From Spirochaetales bacterium (GTDB taxonomy: Bacteria; Spirochaetota; Spirochaetia; SZUA-6), in contig QILZ01000082.1 in the NCBI GenBank assembly GCA_003233545.1, positions 1-19,406 of the forward strand: a DNA stretch of 19,406 nucleotides, in the 5' to 3' direction. Shown here one piece after another: positions 1 to 8,015 of this stretch. Position 1 is the first letter of the stretch; every line of letters starts with the position of its first letter. Below the pieces are notes generated by a model that was not told the DNA's origin, did no database searches, and saw only the letters and a list, made by a program, of their open reading frames with translations. The position numbers and the translations under genes are program-made.

Positions 1-735
1 TTATCCCCTCATCCAGCCTATCCCCCAGGATTGAAGGTAAGAAGACAGGATGGAGAAATAATTAGTAAATATCAAAACTCCAACGGCTACTAAAAATAAC
101 CCGGAGATTATCTGAATTAACCGTGTATATTTCCGAATCTTCTTAAAACGCGATAGAAAGGAGTTTATGCTTAAAGAGGCAATAAAGAAAGGAATCCCCA
201 GACCCAGGGAATAAGCCGCCAGCAGCTTTATACCCTGACCCACGGAACCGGTTGTGCCGGCATAGAGCAGGATGGTGCCCAGAATGGGGCCCACACAGGC
301 CGTCCAGCCAACAGCAAAGGCGTTCCCCACCAAAAAGGAACCCCATAAACCGGAAGGTTTCCTGGCGAAACTAATCTTTGCCTCCCTGCCCAGAAAATTC
401 AACCTCAACAGCCCCATAATATACAGACCGAAGAGAATGATTAATATACCACCCGCCTTCCGAATAATATCCTGATAATCGAGAAGAATCTTTCCTGCAA
501 AACTTGCCGAAGCACCCATCAGGATAAAGATAGTGGAAAACCCGGCAATAAAGAAAAGCGAGTGCCTTATGGTTATTATCCTGATTCTACTTCTGTCAGA
601 TTCCCCGGTTAATTCCTGAAAAGATAAACCCGTAATATAGGAGATATAGGAAGGGAGTAAGGGCAGTACACAGGGGGCGATAAAGGATAAAAATCCCGCT
701 CCGAAGGCAATAAACAAAGAGATGTCTGCATCCAT
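1..735 (-). CDS. ccdA: Cytochrome c biogenesis / thiol-disulfide transporter CcdA
   Basis: A 244-residue integral membrane protein with about six hydrophobic segments (roughly residues 6-36, 60-82, 92-112, 130-155, 168-192, 207-230). It has the two CcdA cysteines: Cys22 in a PCVLP motif and Cys147 in ACVGP, the second half of the internal pseudo-repeat. The family carries reducing equivalents from cytoplasmic thioredoxin across the membrane to extracytoplasmic thioredoxin-like proteins. The length fits the short CcdA form rather than full DsbD. The stop codon lies at the very first bases of the window, so the gene is complete. AGGAAG sits a few bases before the ATG. It follows the TlpA-like gene by only 15 bp on the same strand, so the two are almost certainly co-transcribed: CcdA would reduce the TlpA-like partner. 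Family is clear; the final target (cytochrome c or other thiol proteins) is not. Confidence 0.93.
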   Translation of the reverse strand: MDADISLFIAFGAGFLSFIAPCVLPLLPSYISYITGLSFQELTGESDRSRIRIITIRHSLFFIAGFSTIFILMGASASFAGKILLDYQDIIRKAGGILIILFGLYIMGLLRLNFLGREAKISFARKPSGLWGSFLVGNAFAVGWTACVGPILGTILLYAGTTGSVGQGIKLLAAYSLGLGIPFFIASLSINSFLSRFKKIRKYTRLIQIISGLFLVAVGVLIFTNYFSILSSYLQSWGIGWMRG

Positions 736-750
736 TAATATCTTCCTGAA

Positions 751-1404
751 TTACTTAACCGCAAGGAGTTTTTCGATTAAACCGCGGGTGCCGCTGGTAA
801 ACCAGTCCCGGTACCCTATCTCCATACCGATTATGTTTCCTTCCCGGTTAATCAAATAGGAGGTAGGGGTTCCGGTAATCCGGTACATAGTATCTACTCT
901 CCCGGTAGGGTCCAACAACCCGGAGTTGCCGAAGAAGGTGTATCCGGATTTTTCCACAAAAGGTACAACCGCCTTAGCCCCTTCCCGGTCGCTGAAAACG
1001 GCAACGATAACAAAACCTTTGTCCTTGAATCGATCATAAAGTTTCTGCAGGGAAGGCATCTCTTTGCGGCACCAGTGACACCAGGTAGCCATAAAATTTA
1101 AAAGCACGACCTTGCCCCGGTAATCTTTTAAACGGACTTTCCTGCCCTCCAGGTTATTAAGCTCAAAGCCGGGAGCCTCCACTCCTTCTTTAACCTTATG
1201 AATTCCAAGGGAACTCATGATGTTATCGAGGTTCTCTGAGCCCGTGGTTTTGGTAGCGGATACCTGCAGGGCAAGCCCCCCGGCCGGTTTTTTCTTATCT
1301 GTTTTCAGCCGGGGAAAAAACAGATAAACAGAAATCCCGATAGCCAAAGCTAAAATTCCGGCTGTAATATACCATTTCCTTCTTTTTAAATTTCTCCCTG
1401 TCAT
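751..1404 (-). CDS. TlpA/ResA-family membrane-anchored thiol-disulfide oxidoreductase
   Basis: A 217-residue protein with a basic N-terminus, one hydrophobic anchor (about residues 11-30) and a lysine-rich linker, then a thioredoxin-fold domain from about residue 70. The redox centre is ATWCHWC (Cys109 and Cys112). The cis-proline loop is GTPTSY (Pro180). The GVEAPGFEL start of the domain and the VVLLNFMATWC strand are typical of the TlpA/ResA/AhpC-TSA group. Such proteins work outside the cytoplasmic membrane, reducing apocytochrome c or other substrates with electrons from CcdA, whose gene lies 15 bp downstream. A GGGGGAA ribosome site precedes the ATG. A well-formed promoter lies about 85 bp upstream on the same strand. 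WCHWC is a less common CXXC variant. Family assignment is firm; the substrate is unknown. Confidence 0.92.
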   Translation of the reverse strand: MTGRNLKRRKWYITAGILALAIGISVYLFFPRLKTDKKKPAGGLALQVSATKTTGSENLDNIMSSLGIHKVKEGVEAPGFELNNLEGRKVRLKDYRGKVVLLNFMATWCHWCRKEMPSLQKLYDRFKDKGFVIVAVFSDREGAKAVVPFVEKSGYTFFGNSGLLDPTGRVDTMYRITGTPTSYLINREGNIIGMEIGYRDWFTSGTRGLIEKLLAVK

Positions 1405-1488
1405 TCAGCTTCCCCCTTTACCCGGATTTACCCCTCTCAGGCTCACTTACAGGGAGGATAAATACCCCACCCCAGTAAGGTATTAAAG

Positions 1489-1517
1489 ATTCTACTACTC
1501 CTTTAAAGCCCTGTCAA
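1489..1517 (-). promoter_or_regulatory. Sigma-70 type promoter of the tlpA-like/ccdA operon
   Basis: On the minus strand TTGACA (1512-1517) is followed by a 17-base spacer and TAGAAT (1489-1494). This is 6/6 and 5/6 to consensus at ideal spacing. Transcription would start near 1482, giving a leader of roughly 80 bases before the TlpA-like ATG. No gene opposes it in this interval. Confidence 0.75.
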
Positions 1518-1620
1518 GCAGGCTAATGCAATTACTATCCTGAACAGATTGCCATTTACAATATATTTTCTTGATTATCACAGCATTATCATGCAATGTA
1601 TTTTAATATCAGGAGCAGAC

Positions 1621-2472
1621 ATGAAAACAGGACTTGTTCTTTCGGGAGGAGGGGCAAAGGGAATCGCCCACATAGGTGTTCTTAAAGCGCTCGAAAATCT
1701 GGAATTGACCCCGGATATAATTGCCGGTTGTTCTATGGGAGCCATTATAGGAGGTATTTACGCAAGCGGAACTTCCATTGCAAGTATCGAGGATTTTCTT
1801 GTAAATAAATTCGAATTAAAAAAATATACCGAAAAATGGACATTTCAATTAGCAGGCGGCCCCATATTAAAGTTTATACAGGTAGAAGGAGCTTTGAGTA
1901 CAATGATTATCCGCAAAGGAGTGGACAATGGCGGTAAAATCCTCAAGCTGCTTAACAAACTTACCCTTAACAAGGATTTTTCCGGGCTCAAGGTAAGGTT
2001 TGCATGTAATGCGGTCGATCTTATATCGGGCAGTGAGATATGTCTCGATAAAGGCAATGTTGCAGAAGCGATTCGTGCCTCGATGTCGCTTCCCGGAGTA
2101 TTCTATCCGGTTAAACATGGTTCCATGCTCTTAGTCGACGGCGGAGTGTTAAACAACTCCCCTGTCTGGATTGCCAGAAAACTAGGAGCAGGAAAAGTTA
2201 TTACAATCCAGGTAAGCCCTCTCCCGGAAGAAACGGAAGAAAACCTTAAGACAGGTATTTCCGTACTGATGCGCTCTATGGATATAACCGCCCATGAACT
2301 GGCTAAAGAGAGAAACGAAAGGGCAAATCTCGAAATTGTTGCCTATGAAGGAGCTCATACTATGGATTTTCACAAGAAACTTGAATTAATAGATACGGGT
2401 GAAAGGGCGGTTATTGCAAACAGAGATGCTATTTACAGGCTTTTTAAAAAAAGAAGACTATTCTTTGCTTGA
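1621..2472 (+). CDS. Patatin-like phospholipase (RssA-type)
   Basis: A 283-residue patatin-fold serine acyl hydrolase. The oxyanion loop is SGGGAKG near the N-terminus. The nucleophile elbow is GCSMG with Ser38, and the second dyad member is Asp173 in a DGG motif. These are the complete Ser-Asp dyad signatures of the family, which hydrolyses membrane phospholipid or other acyl esters. There is no signal peptide and no long membrane segment, so it is probably cytosolic or peripheral. An upstream in-frame ATG at 1549 exists, but I chose 1621 because AGGAG lies five bases before it and the conserved fold starts at once (MKTGLVLSGGG). A weak promoter candidate is TTGCCA (1549-1554), 18 bases, GATTAT. 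The gene stands alone: its neighbour upstream is divergent and the downstream gene has its own promoter. Substrate unknown. Confidence 0.9.
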   Translation: MKTGLVLSGGGAKGIAHIGVLKALENLELTPDIIAGCSMGAIIGGIYASGTSIASIEDFLVNKFELKKYTEKWTFQLAGGPILKFIQVEGALSTMIIRKGVDNGGKILKLLNKLTLNKDFSGLKVRFACNAVDLISGSEICLDKGNVAEAIRASMSLPGVFYPVKHGSMLLVDGGVLNNSPVWIARKLGAGKVITIQVSPLPEETEENLKTGISVLMRSMDITAHELAKERNERANLEIVAYEGAHTMDFHKKLELIDTGERAVIANRDAIYRLFKKRRLFFA

Positions 2473-2496
2473 CAGTTCCTGGAAATTCCTTATAAT
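2469..2496 (+). promoter_or_regulatory. Perfect-consensus sigma-70 promoter before the aminotransferase gene
   Basis: TTGACA (2469-2474) and TATAAT (2491-2496) are separated by 16 bases. Both hexamers match consensus exactly. The -35 hexamer includes the TGA stop codon of the patatin-like gene. The spacer contains a short dyad, GGAAATTCC (2481-2489), which could be an operator. The aminotransferase ATG is about 45 bases past the expected start site. Confidence 0.85.
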
Positions 2497-2548
2497 TAAA
2501 AACGGCTTATGTTAATAATTCTCTTTAAAGTGAAGAGGGGGAGTTTTC

Positions 2549-3925
2549 ATGATAGAATTTAAAAGAAAATACAGTTTAAAGCCTGCAGCAACCGTGAGAA
2601 TAAAAACAAAATACAGAAGTATTGTAACGGATCTTCCGGTTCCGGAATCACTGCCTGTTTTTAAAAAGTTAGATAAATACGAACCGGTTTCCATGCAGGG
2701 TCAGCCGCCGATTATCATCGATCATTCGGAGTCTTTCTCCGTTTTTGACAGATGGGGAAATCAATGGATAGATTTTTCCTCGGGAGTACTTATATCCAAT
2801 GTCGGAAATTCGCACCCTGCCATCCGAAAGGCACTTCATGAAATGATAGAAAAACCCCTGCTGAGCACCTATGTTTTTTCCCACGAAAAACGTGCGGAGC
2901 TTGTCGAACTTCTCTGCGAAATATTTCCCTTTAAAGGTTATAAGGTTTTCCTGCTTTCCACCGGTTCCGAAGCAACGGAAAACGCTATTAAACTTGCCAG
3001 GACATACGGCATGGAAAAGTACGGTCCGGGTAAAAAATATATAGTTGGATTCATCGACTCTTTTCACGGCAGAACCATGGGAGCCCAGCTCGCCGGAGGT
3101 ATGGAAAAAGGTAAAAAATGGCTCGGTGATCCGGATACCTCCTTTGTGCACGTGCCCTTCCCTGACGGCTATAAAAATGAAAATACCGGTTTTGATCTCT
3201 TTACGGAAACACTGAATTCGTCAGGCATTAAACCGGAAGAAGTATGCGGGGTTATTTGCGAAAGTTATCAGGGGGTGGGGCCGGACTTTTTTCCTGTTTC
3301 CTACGCACGAAACCTGGAAAACTGGTGCAGGGAAAATGATGTTCTGCTTATTATGGACGAAATCCAGGCAGGTTTCGGAAGAACCGGAAAATTGTTTGCA
3401 TTTCAACACTACGGCATTAAACCGGATATTGTCACATGCGGCAAGGGTATCAGCAGTTCACTTCCCATCTCTGCTGTTATCGGCAGAGAAGACATAATGG
3501 GTCTATACGGACCGGGGTCCATGACATCCACTCATTCGGGTTCCCCCCTGCCTGTAGCTGCGGCAGTAGAAAACATCAAACTTTTAAAATCCGGCAGCTA
3601 CATTAAAAATGCCGAAGAACTCGGCCCCGTTCTAAAGAACGGCCTCCTCGATATCCGGAAAAAACATCCTCTTCAGGCAGGATGTGTGCATAGTCTCGGC
3701 CTTGTAGCAGGTATACAGATTGTCAGGCCCGGAACAAAAGAGCCGGACTCCGAAACAGCCTTCAGGATAAACGAAAGGTGCTTCCGCAAGGGCCTTCTAA
3801 TGTTTGCACCTGTAGGAATTGCCGGTGAATGTGTAAAGATTGCACCGACACTGGATATAACGGAAGATGCGCTTAAAGAAGGTATCTCCGTTCTTTCAGA
3901 AGCTATGGACGAAATCTGTAATTGA
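2549..3925 (+). CDS. Class III PLP-dependent aminotransferase (4-aminobutyrate aminotransferase-like)
   Basis: A 458-residue fold-type I enzyme of the ornithine/GABA aminotransferase class. Visible hallmarks are STGSEATENAIKLAR around residue 140 (cofactor phosphate loop), SFHGRTMG around 171, IMDEIQAGFGRTG with Asp270 (pyridine nitrogen) and Gln273, and the Schiff-base Lys299 in TCGKGIS. Thr326 in MTSTHSG is the second-subunit phosphate contact. All key residues are present, so it should be active. The natural amino donor (GABA, another omega-amino acid, ornithine, or an amino-keto compound) cannot be read from sequence. The family-like part starts near residue 30, so the N-terminal extension is slightly long. 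GAGGGGGAG precedes the ATG. A ROK regulator follows 16 bp downstream, so expression is probably linked to it. Confidence 0.9.
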   Translation: MIEFKRKYSLKPAATVRIKTKYRSIVTDLPVPESLPVFKKLDKYEPVSMQGQPPIIIDHSESFSVFDRWGNQWIDFSSGVLISNVGNSHPAIRKALHEMIEKPLLSTYVFSHEKRAELVELLCEIFPFKGYKVFLLSTGSEATENAIKLARTYGMEKYGPGKKYIVGFIDSFHGRTMGAQLAGGMEKGKKWLGDPDTSFVHVPFPDGYKNENTGFDLFTETLNSSGIKPEEVCGVICESYQGVGPDFFPVSYARNLENWCRENDVLLIMDEIQAGFGRTGKLFAFQHYGIKPDIVTCGKGISSSLPISAVIGREDIMGLYGPGSMTSTHSGSPLPVAAAVENIKLLKSGSYIKNAEELGPVLKNGLLDIRKKHPLQAGCVHSLGLVAGIQIVRPGTKEPDSETAFRINERCFRKGLLMFAPVGIAGECVKIAPTLDITEDALKEGISVLSEAMDEICN

Positions 3926-3941
3926 TAATATCATCTAAAGG

Positions 3942-5138
3942 ATGATACTTACATTCGGCACAATTCACGACGGTACCCGTTACAGAATAAAGGACAGGGA
4001 AAAAGCTATAATTTTTCAGGACATCTGCGCAAACGGAACTGCTACAAGAAAGAGTATTGCGGAGAAGTACAATTTTCGCCCGACGTCCGTATCCCTTGCC
4101 GTACAGGAGATGCTGGATGACAACCTGACGAAAGAGGGAAAAATAAAAAAGCCGGGCAAACCCGGAAGGCCGGAACTTATTCTTAAACCGAACTATAATC
4201 TGCTTACGGCAATTTCCATTTACACCGAGGGCAGAGAACTTAAGGGAGCATTAATTAACTTAGGCGAACAAATAATAACGGAACGCTCGGTATTCGTTCA
4301 CGGAGATACGGATAACAACCGGTTTAAAGAACAGTTAACAGATCTTATAGATTCCTTATCAGCATCTGTACCGGAGGACAGCGTTCTTATAGGAGCTGTT
4401 ATATCACTTGTCGGAACAGTAAATCCCTCCGGGAAATTATGGATTTCCAGTGCAAGGTGGAATAAAATACAGAACCTTGATTTTAATATCATCCAGGCCA
4501 GCAGGAATCTTCCTGTTTCCATCAGACGGAGCCTCGATGCAGAGCTCGAATACCAGATAATAAAAAACAAAGAACTGGCATTAAAAAATGTTATTTTATT
4601 CCACTGGGGCTTTGGAATAGGTGCGGCCTATTCATGCTGCGGGAAAATACTGGGTTCGACTATCGGACGATTCGGTGAAATAGGCCATACCCAGGCCGGA
4701 AGTACCGGGAAAAAGAAATGCTTATGCGGATCCTACGGATGCCTGGAAACAGAGTCGGCTATCTGGGCTCTTCTTCCCCGGCTGGAACAGCAGCGCCCGG
4801 AAGCTGCAGAAGATGAGAGAATGTTTATCGGTCTTTTAAACAGGCCGGATATTAAGAATTCGGAAATAATAGAAAGTGCTACACATTTCACCGGAATAGG
4901 GCTGACAAATTTATATAAAATTCTCTATCCCGATGTTATAATCTTTATAGGTCCCTTTACGGAGAACAAAAAGATATTTTCCAATCTTATCCGTTATTTC
5001 GAAGACGAACTGCCGGATTACGCACGCAGAGCTGTCAGCTACAGAGTAGTTACAGACGGCTTCAGAGGTGCAATTACGGGTAATGTATACCTTCTTTTCA
5101 GAAAGAATCTGCAGAAGCTCCTTAAAGCCCGGTACTAG
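3942..5138 (+). CDS. ROK-family transcriptional regulator
   Basis: A 398-residue protein with an N-terminal winged helix-turn-helix (about residues 15-80; ATRKSIAEKYNFRPTSVS is the HTH core) and a C-terminal ROK sugar-kinase-like domain. The ROK zinc site is present: His249 in EIGHTQ plus a CLCGSYGCLE cluster (Cys260, Cys262, Cys267). GFGIGAAY resembles the nucleotide loop. The kinase NDAN motif is not conserved (SLDAELEY, Asp199), as expected of repressors. Family members (NagC, Mlc, XylR) bind sugars or sugar phosphates and regulate their catabolism. The start is the first ATG after an in-frame stop, but its AAAGG sits directly against the ATG, an awkward spacing that may mean low translation. 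It follows the aminotransferase by 16 bp. The target operator is unknown; the nearby palindromes are candidates. Confidence 0.88.
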   Translation: MILTFGTIHDGTRYRIKDREKAIIFQDICANGTATRKSIAEKYNFRPTSVSLAVQEMLDDNLTKEGKIKKPGKPGRPELILKPNYNLLTAISIYTEGRELKGALINLGEQIITERSVFVHGDTDNNRFKEQLTDLIDSLSASVPEDSVLIGAVISLVGTVNPSGKLWISSARWNKIQNLDFNIIQASRNLPVSIRRSLDAELEYQIIKNKELALKNVILFHWGFGIGAAYSCCGKILGSTIGRFGEIGHTQAGSTGKKKCLCGSYGCLETESAIWALLPRLEQQRPEAAEDERMFIGLLNRPDIKNSEIIESATHFTGIGLTNLYKILYPDVIIFIGPFTENKKIFSNLIRYFEDELPDYARRAVSYRVVTDGFRGAITGNVYLLFRKNLQKLLKARY

Positions 5139-5209
5139 AACCTGCTACTACTTACCCTGTAATTCTCATCATGTACTTCCGAAGCCGGAAATAACCATAT
5201 ATTTTTTGG

Positions 5210-5225
5210 TATTTACCGGTAAATA
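5210..5225. promoter_or_regulatory. Perfect 16-bp palindrome upstream of glyA (candidate operator)
   Basis: TATTTACCGGTAAATA is its own reverse complement across all 16 bases. It lies between the ROK regulator and glyA. A TTGACA hexamer occurs at 5242-5247, 16 bases downstream, but no convincing -10 is found at 16-18 bases. If that -35 is used, the palindrome centre falls near -60, where an activator could sit. The binding protein is unknown; the adjacent ROK protein and the downstream cNBD protein are natural candidates. Confidence 0.45.
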
Positions 5226-5316
5226 TCGGTCTTCATATATCTTGACAGATTATGATATTTATAGACAAATTAATATATACGAATTTAAAGGAAAGGCAAC
5301 CAAGGAGTCTTTTAAA

Positions 5317-6603
5317 ATGACAGATATGGAACGTGATGATATAGAGATTTTTAATGTTATTCAACATGAATATACCAGGCAGATAGAAAAGTTAGAACTT
5401 ATCGCATCGGAGAATTTTACTTCTAAAACTGTCTTAGAAGCACAGGGATCTATTTTAACCAATAAATACGCAGAAGGATATCCCGGCAGGCGGTACTATG
5501 GCGGATGCGAGTTTGTGGACATAGCAGAAAATCTTGCCAGGGAGAGGGCTAAAAAACTCTTTTCATGTGAGTATGCCAATGTACAGCCGCATTCCGGAAG
5601 TCAGGCGAATATGGGTGTCCTGTTTGCCGTTCTTAAACCGGGAGATACAATATTAGGCATGGACTTATCCCACGGAGGACATCTTACACACGGCTCACCT
5701 GTTTCATTTTCCGGCCAGCTTTTTAAGGCTGCACATTACGGTGTATCCAGGGATACGGAAACACTCGACTATGATGAAATCTTACAAACAGCAAAAGAAA
5801 GCAGACCCAAAATTATCATTGCAGGAGCTTCGGCATATTCACGAACCATTGATTTTGAAAAATTCGGTGAAATAGCGAGAGAAGTCGATGCTCTGTTTAT
5901 GACCGATATGGCACATATAGCCGGAATCGTGGCAGCCGGTCTGCATCCCAGTCCGCTTCCCTTTGCAGACTTTGTAACAACGACAACACACAAAACCCTG
6001 CGGGGACCCAGGGGCGGTATGATACTTATAGGCAGAGACAGGGATAATACTATGGGAATTAAAGCTGCTAAAAGCGGAAGAACAAAGAAATTTTCAGAGA
6101 TAATCGATTCGGAAATAATGCCGGGAATTCAGGGTGGTCCCCTGATGCATGTAATAGCTGCCAAAGCCATTGCACTTAAAGAAGCCTTAAAACCGGAATT
6201 CCGGGAATACCAGAAGCAGGTTCTGAAAAACGCAAAGGTCTTAGCGGATGTTATACAGAACTCCGGTCTTCGTATCGTTACAGGCGGAACAGATACACAT
6301 CTGTTTCTCGTTGATCTTACCCCGCTTTCCATATCCGGTAAAGCAGCGGAAAAGGCACTGGACGAAGCCAATATTACCGTTAATAAAAACACGATTCCCT
6401 TCGACCCCAAAAGCCCTATGGTAACCTCGGGAATCAGAATCGGAACACCGGCAGTAACAACGAGAGGTATGAAAGAACAGGAAATGGAAGAAATAGGGCA
6501 GTATATAACGGAAGTCCTTAAGAATATCGAAAACGAGGCAGGAATATCCGGGATTCGCGAAGAGGTACGAAAGCTCTGTCTGCAATTTCCGATTTTCCCC
6601 TGA
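5317..6603 (+). CDS. glyA: Serine hydroxymethyltransferase
   Basis: A 428-residue PLP enzyme that interconverts serine plus tetrahydrofolate with glycine plus 5,10-methylene-tetrahydrofolate, supplying one-carbon units in the cytosol. The core is clear from KLELIASENF near residue 26, through NKYAEGYPGRRYYGG, to the catalytic TTTTHKTLRGPRGG with Schiff-base Lys226. TDMAHIAG (Asp197, His200) contacts the cofactor. The reading frame is open upstream to 5068, but the real start is 5317: AAGGAG lies nine bases before it and the upstream codons overlap the ROK gene with no family similarity. Length is close to the bacterial norm of about 415-430. It has about 180 bases of upstream sequence with a 16-bp palindrome. 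The downstream gene has its own promoter. A certain assignment. Confidence 0.97.
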   Translation: MTDMERDDIEIFNVIQHEYTRQIEKLELIASENFTSKTVLEAQGSILTNKYAEGYPGRRYYGGCEFVDIAENLARERAKKLFSCEYANVQPHSGSQANMGVLFAVLKPGDTILGMDLSHGGHLTHGSPVSFSGQLFKAAHYGVSRDTETLDYDEILQTAKESRPKIIIAGASAYSRTIDFEKFGEIAREVDALFMTDMAHIAGIVAAGLHPSPLPFADFVTTTTHKTLRGPRGGMILIGRDRDNTMGIKAAKSGRTKKFSEIIDSEIMPGIQGGPLMHVIAAKAIALKEALKPEFREYQKQVLKNAKVLADVIQNSGLRIVTGGTDTHLFLVDLTPLSISGKAAEKALDEANITVNKNTIPFDPKSPMVTSGIRIGTPAVTTRGMKEQEMEEIGQYITEVLKNIENEAGISGIREEVRKLCLQFPIFP

Positions 6604-6674
6604 TCACTGTAATGATAGAATTGTGCAAGCCGGCCGTAATACCTCTGATTTTTAAAGGATATTGTTTAATTACA

Positions 6675-6703
6675 TTGACAACAGCTCTTCCGATTCATAT
6701 ACT
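6675..6703 (+). promoter_or_regulatory. Sigma-70 promoter of the tandem-cNBD regulator gene
   Basis: TTGACA (6675-6680), a 17-base spacer and TATACT (6698-6703). The expected start leaves a leader of only about 23 bases. The heptamers ATTGACA (6674-6680) and TGTCAAT (6703-6709) form an exact inverted repeat bracketing the promoter, so a dimeric regulator, possibly the product itself, could bind across it. Confidence 0.8.
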
Positions 6704-6732
6704 GTCAATATAATTCTTCTTTAGGGAAAGGG

Positions 6733-7965
6733 ATGTCGAACCCATTACAACTTTCAATAGTTAATTTTAGAAAAGGCTCATATATAATTGTTGAAGGAAA
6801 GCAGAAAGCCGACAGTTTCTATATTATAAGATCAGGCAAAGTACAGATAAGCAAAGAGGTCAAGGTAGTAGAAGAGGAAGGCGGCGACATACTGGGGCCG
6901 GGTGATTTCTTCGGGGTAGTTTCCACGATGTCATCGCACAGCCATATCGAAACCGCCATGGCCCTGACGGATGTATCCCTGATTTCCGTACACAGGGATC
7001 AATACTGGCTCCTTATCGAAAAAAACAGCCCGGTTGCCATGAAAATCATTCAGGGTTTTTCGCGCAAGATGCGCTACCTCGATGAAGCATTAACCAGGCA
7101 GACCTTTAAAAACACGGCAAGTCCCGAGACATCACACCTTTTTAAGGTGGCAGAGTACTATGCACGCCAGAATCAGTACAACCAGGCATACTATGCATAC
7201 TACAGATATATACAGTACTGCCCGCAGGGAGAATTCATAAATATTGCCAGGGAAAGAATGGCTAAAATACATCCCTATGCAAAAGTAGTCAATATCGATA
7301 AAAACAGTGATAATTTTACAAGAGTCTATCCCAAAAACACCATGATTTTCAGCGAGAACGAACCGGGAAACGAACTTTATATCATACAGAAGGGAAGGGT
7401 CCGGATAACAAAAATAGTGGATAATAACGAAGTCCTGCTTGCCATGCTTAAAACAGGCGATATATTCGGAGAAATGTCATTACTGGAGAATAAACCGCGC
7501 TCCGCTTCCGCTATTGCATATGATGATGTAACCCTGCTTGCAGTGAATAAAGCAAATTTTCAGCTTATGGTTAAAAATCAGCCGCAGCTTATAACAAAGC
7601 TTACACAACTTCTCGCTGATAGAATATGGTTTATCTATAAACAGCTTGCCAATACCTTAATGCTCGATCCGCTCGGGAGAATGTATGATGCTTTAATGAT
7701 TCAACTGGAAAAAAATCGTGTGCCCATAGAACCGTCATCGGCTTATACCTTTGATTTTAGTCCCAAGGATCTTGTAAATATGGTAGGGTTTCCCAAAGAT
7801 CAGGGAAATCAACAGATACGAAAACTTTTCGAAAATAAGAAATTCAAGCTTATGGATAACCGTATTTTCGTTTCCGATGTCGAAGAAATTAAAAAGCAAG
7901 CTGAATTTTACTGGAAAATGGAAAAAATAGAGCGGGCGCGCCGTCAGAGTTCCATGAAATTGTAG
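6733..7965 (+). CDS. Crp/Fnr-like protein with two cyclic-nucleotide-binding domains and a C-terminal winged helix
   Basis: A 410-residue cytosolic protein. cNBD1 spans about residues 8-115 and cNBD2 about 195-305. Between them lies a tyrosine-rich helical stretch (135-180) resembling a TPR hairpin. A C-terminal segment (about 340-385; SPKDLVNMVGF then IRKLFENKK) fits a winged-helix DNA-binding fold. Only cNBD2 has a canonical phosphate-binding cassette: GDIFGEMSLL then PRSASA, with Glu247 and Arg256. The equivalent region of cNBD1 (GDFFGVVSTM) lacks both the Glu and the Arg, so it probably does not bind cyclic nucleotide in the usual way. Ordinary CRP has about 210 residues and one cNBD, so this is a duplicated architecture; I associate it with spirochaetes from memory. 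AGGG lies six bases before the ATG. A terminator follows within 20 bp. DNA binding is inferred. Confidence 0.85.
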   Translation: MSNPLQLSIVNFRKGSYIIVEGKQKADSFYIIRSGKVQISKEVKVVEEEGGDILGPGDFFGVVSTMSSHSHIETAMALTDVSLISVHRDQYWLLIEKNSPVAMKIIQGFSRKMRYLDEALTRQTFKNTASPETSHLFKVAEYYARQNQYNQAYYAYYRYIQYCPQGEFINIARERMAKIHPYAKVVNIDKNSDNFTRVYPKNTMIFSENEPGNELYIIQKGRVRITKIVDNNEVLLAMLKTGDIFGEMSLLENKPRSASAIAYDDVTLLAVNKANFQLMVKNQPQLITKLTQLLADRIWFIYKQLANTLMLDPLGRMYDALMIQLEKNRVPIEPSSAYTFDFSPKDLVNMVGFPKDQGNQQIRKLFENKKFKLMDNRIFVSDVEEIKKQAEFYWKMEKIERARRQSSMKL

Positions 7966-7983
7966 ATATTTATAGCACAAACA

Positions 7984-8015
7984 AAAAGCCCGGCGTAGCA
8001 TTACACCGGGCTTTT
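7984..8015. terminator. Intrinsic, probably bidirectional terminator
   Basis: Ten-base arms AAAAGCCCGG (7984-7993) and CCGGGCTTTT (8006-8015) pair perfectly. The inner GTA/TAC bases can extend the stem after one mismatch, leaving a GCAT loop. The runs of A and T on either side let it act in both directions. It closes the cNBD gene on the plus strand and could also end the decayed minus-strand transposase transcript. Confidence 0.9.

Noticed and set aside
1549..1620. Upstream in-frame extension of the patatin-like gene
   Set aside because: No ribosome site at 1549, and the added residues precede the family's normal start; the ATG at 1621 has AGGAG at five bases.
5068..5316. Upstream in-frame extension of glyA
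   Set aside because: It overlaps the ROK gene end and the palindrome region; SHMT similarity begins only after the ATG at 5317, which has AAGGAG.
5139..5316. Glycine or other riboswitch upstream of glyA
   Set aside because: I found no riboswitch core; the only clear structure is a 16-bp DNA palindrome, which fits an operator better.
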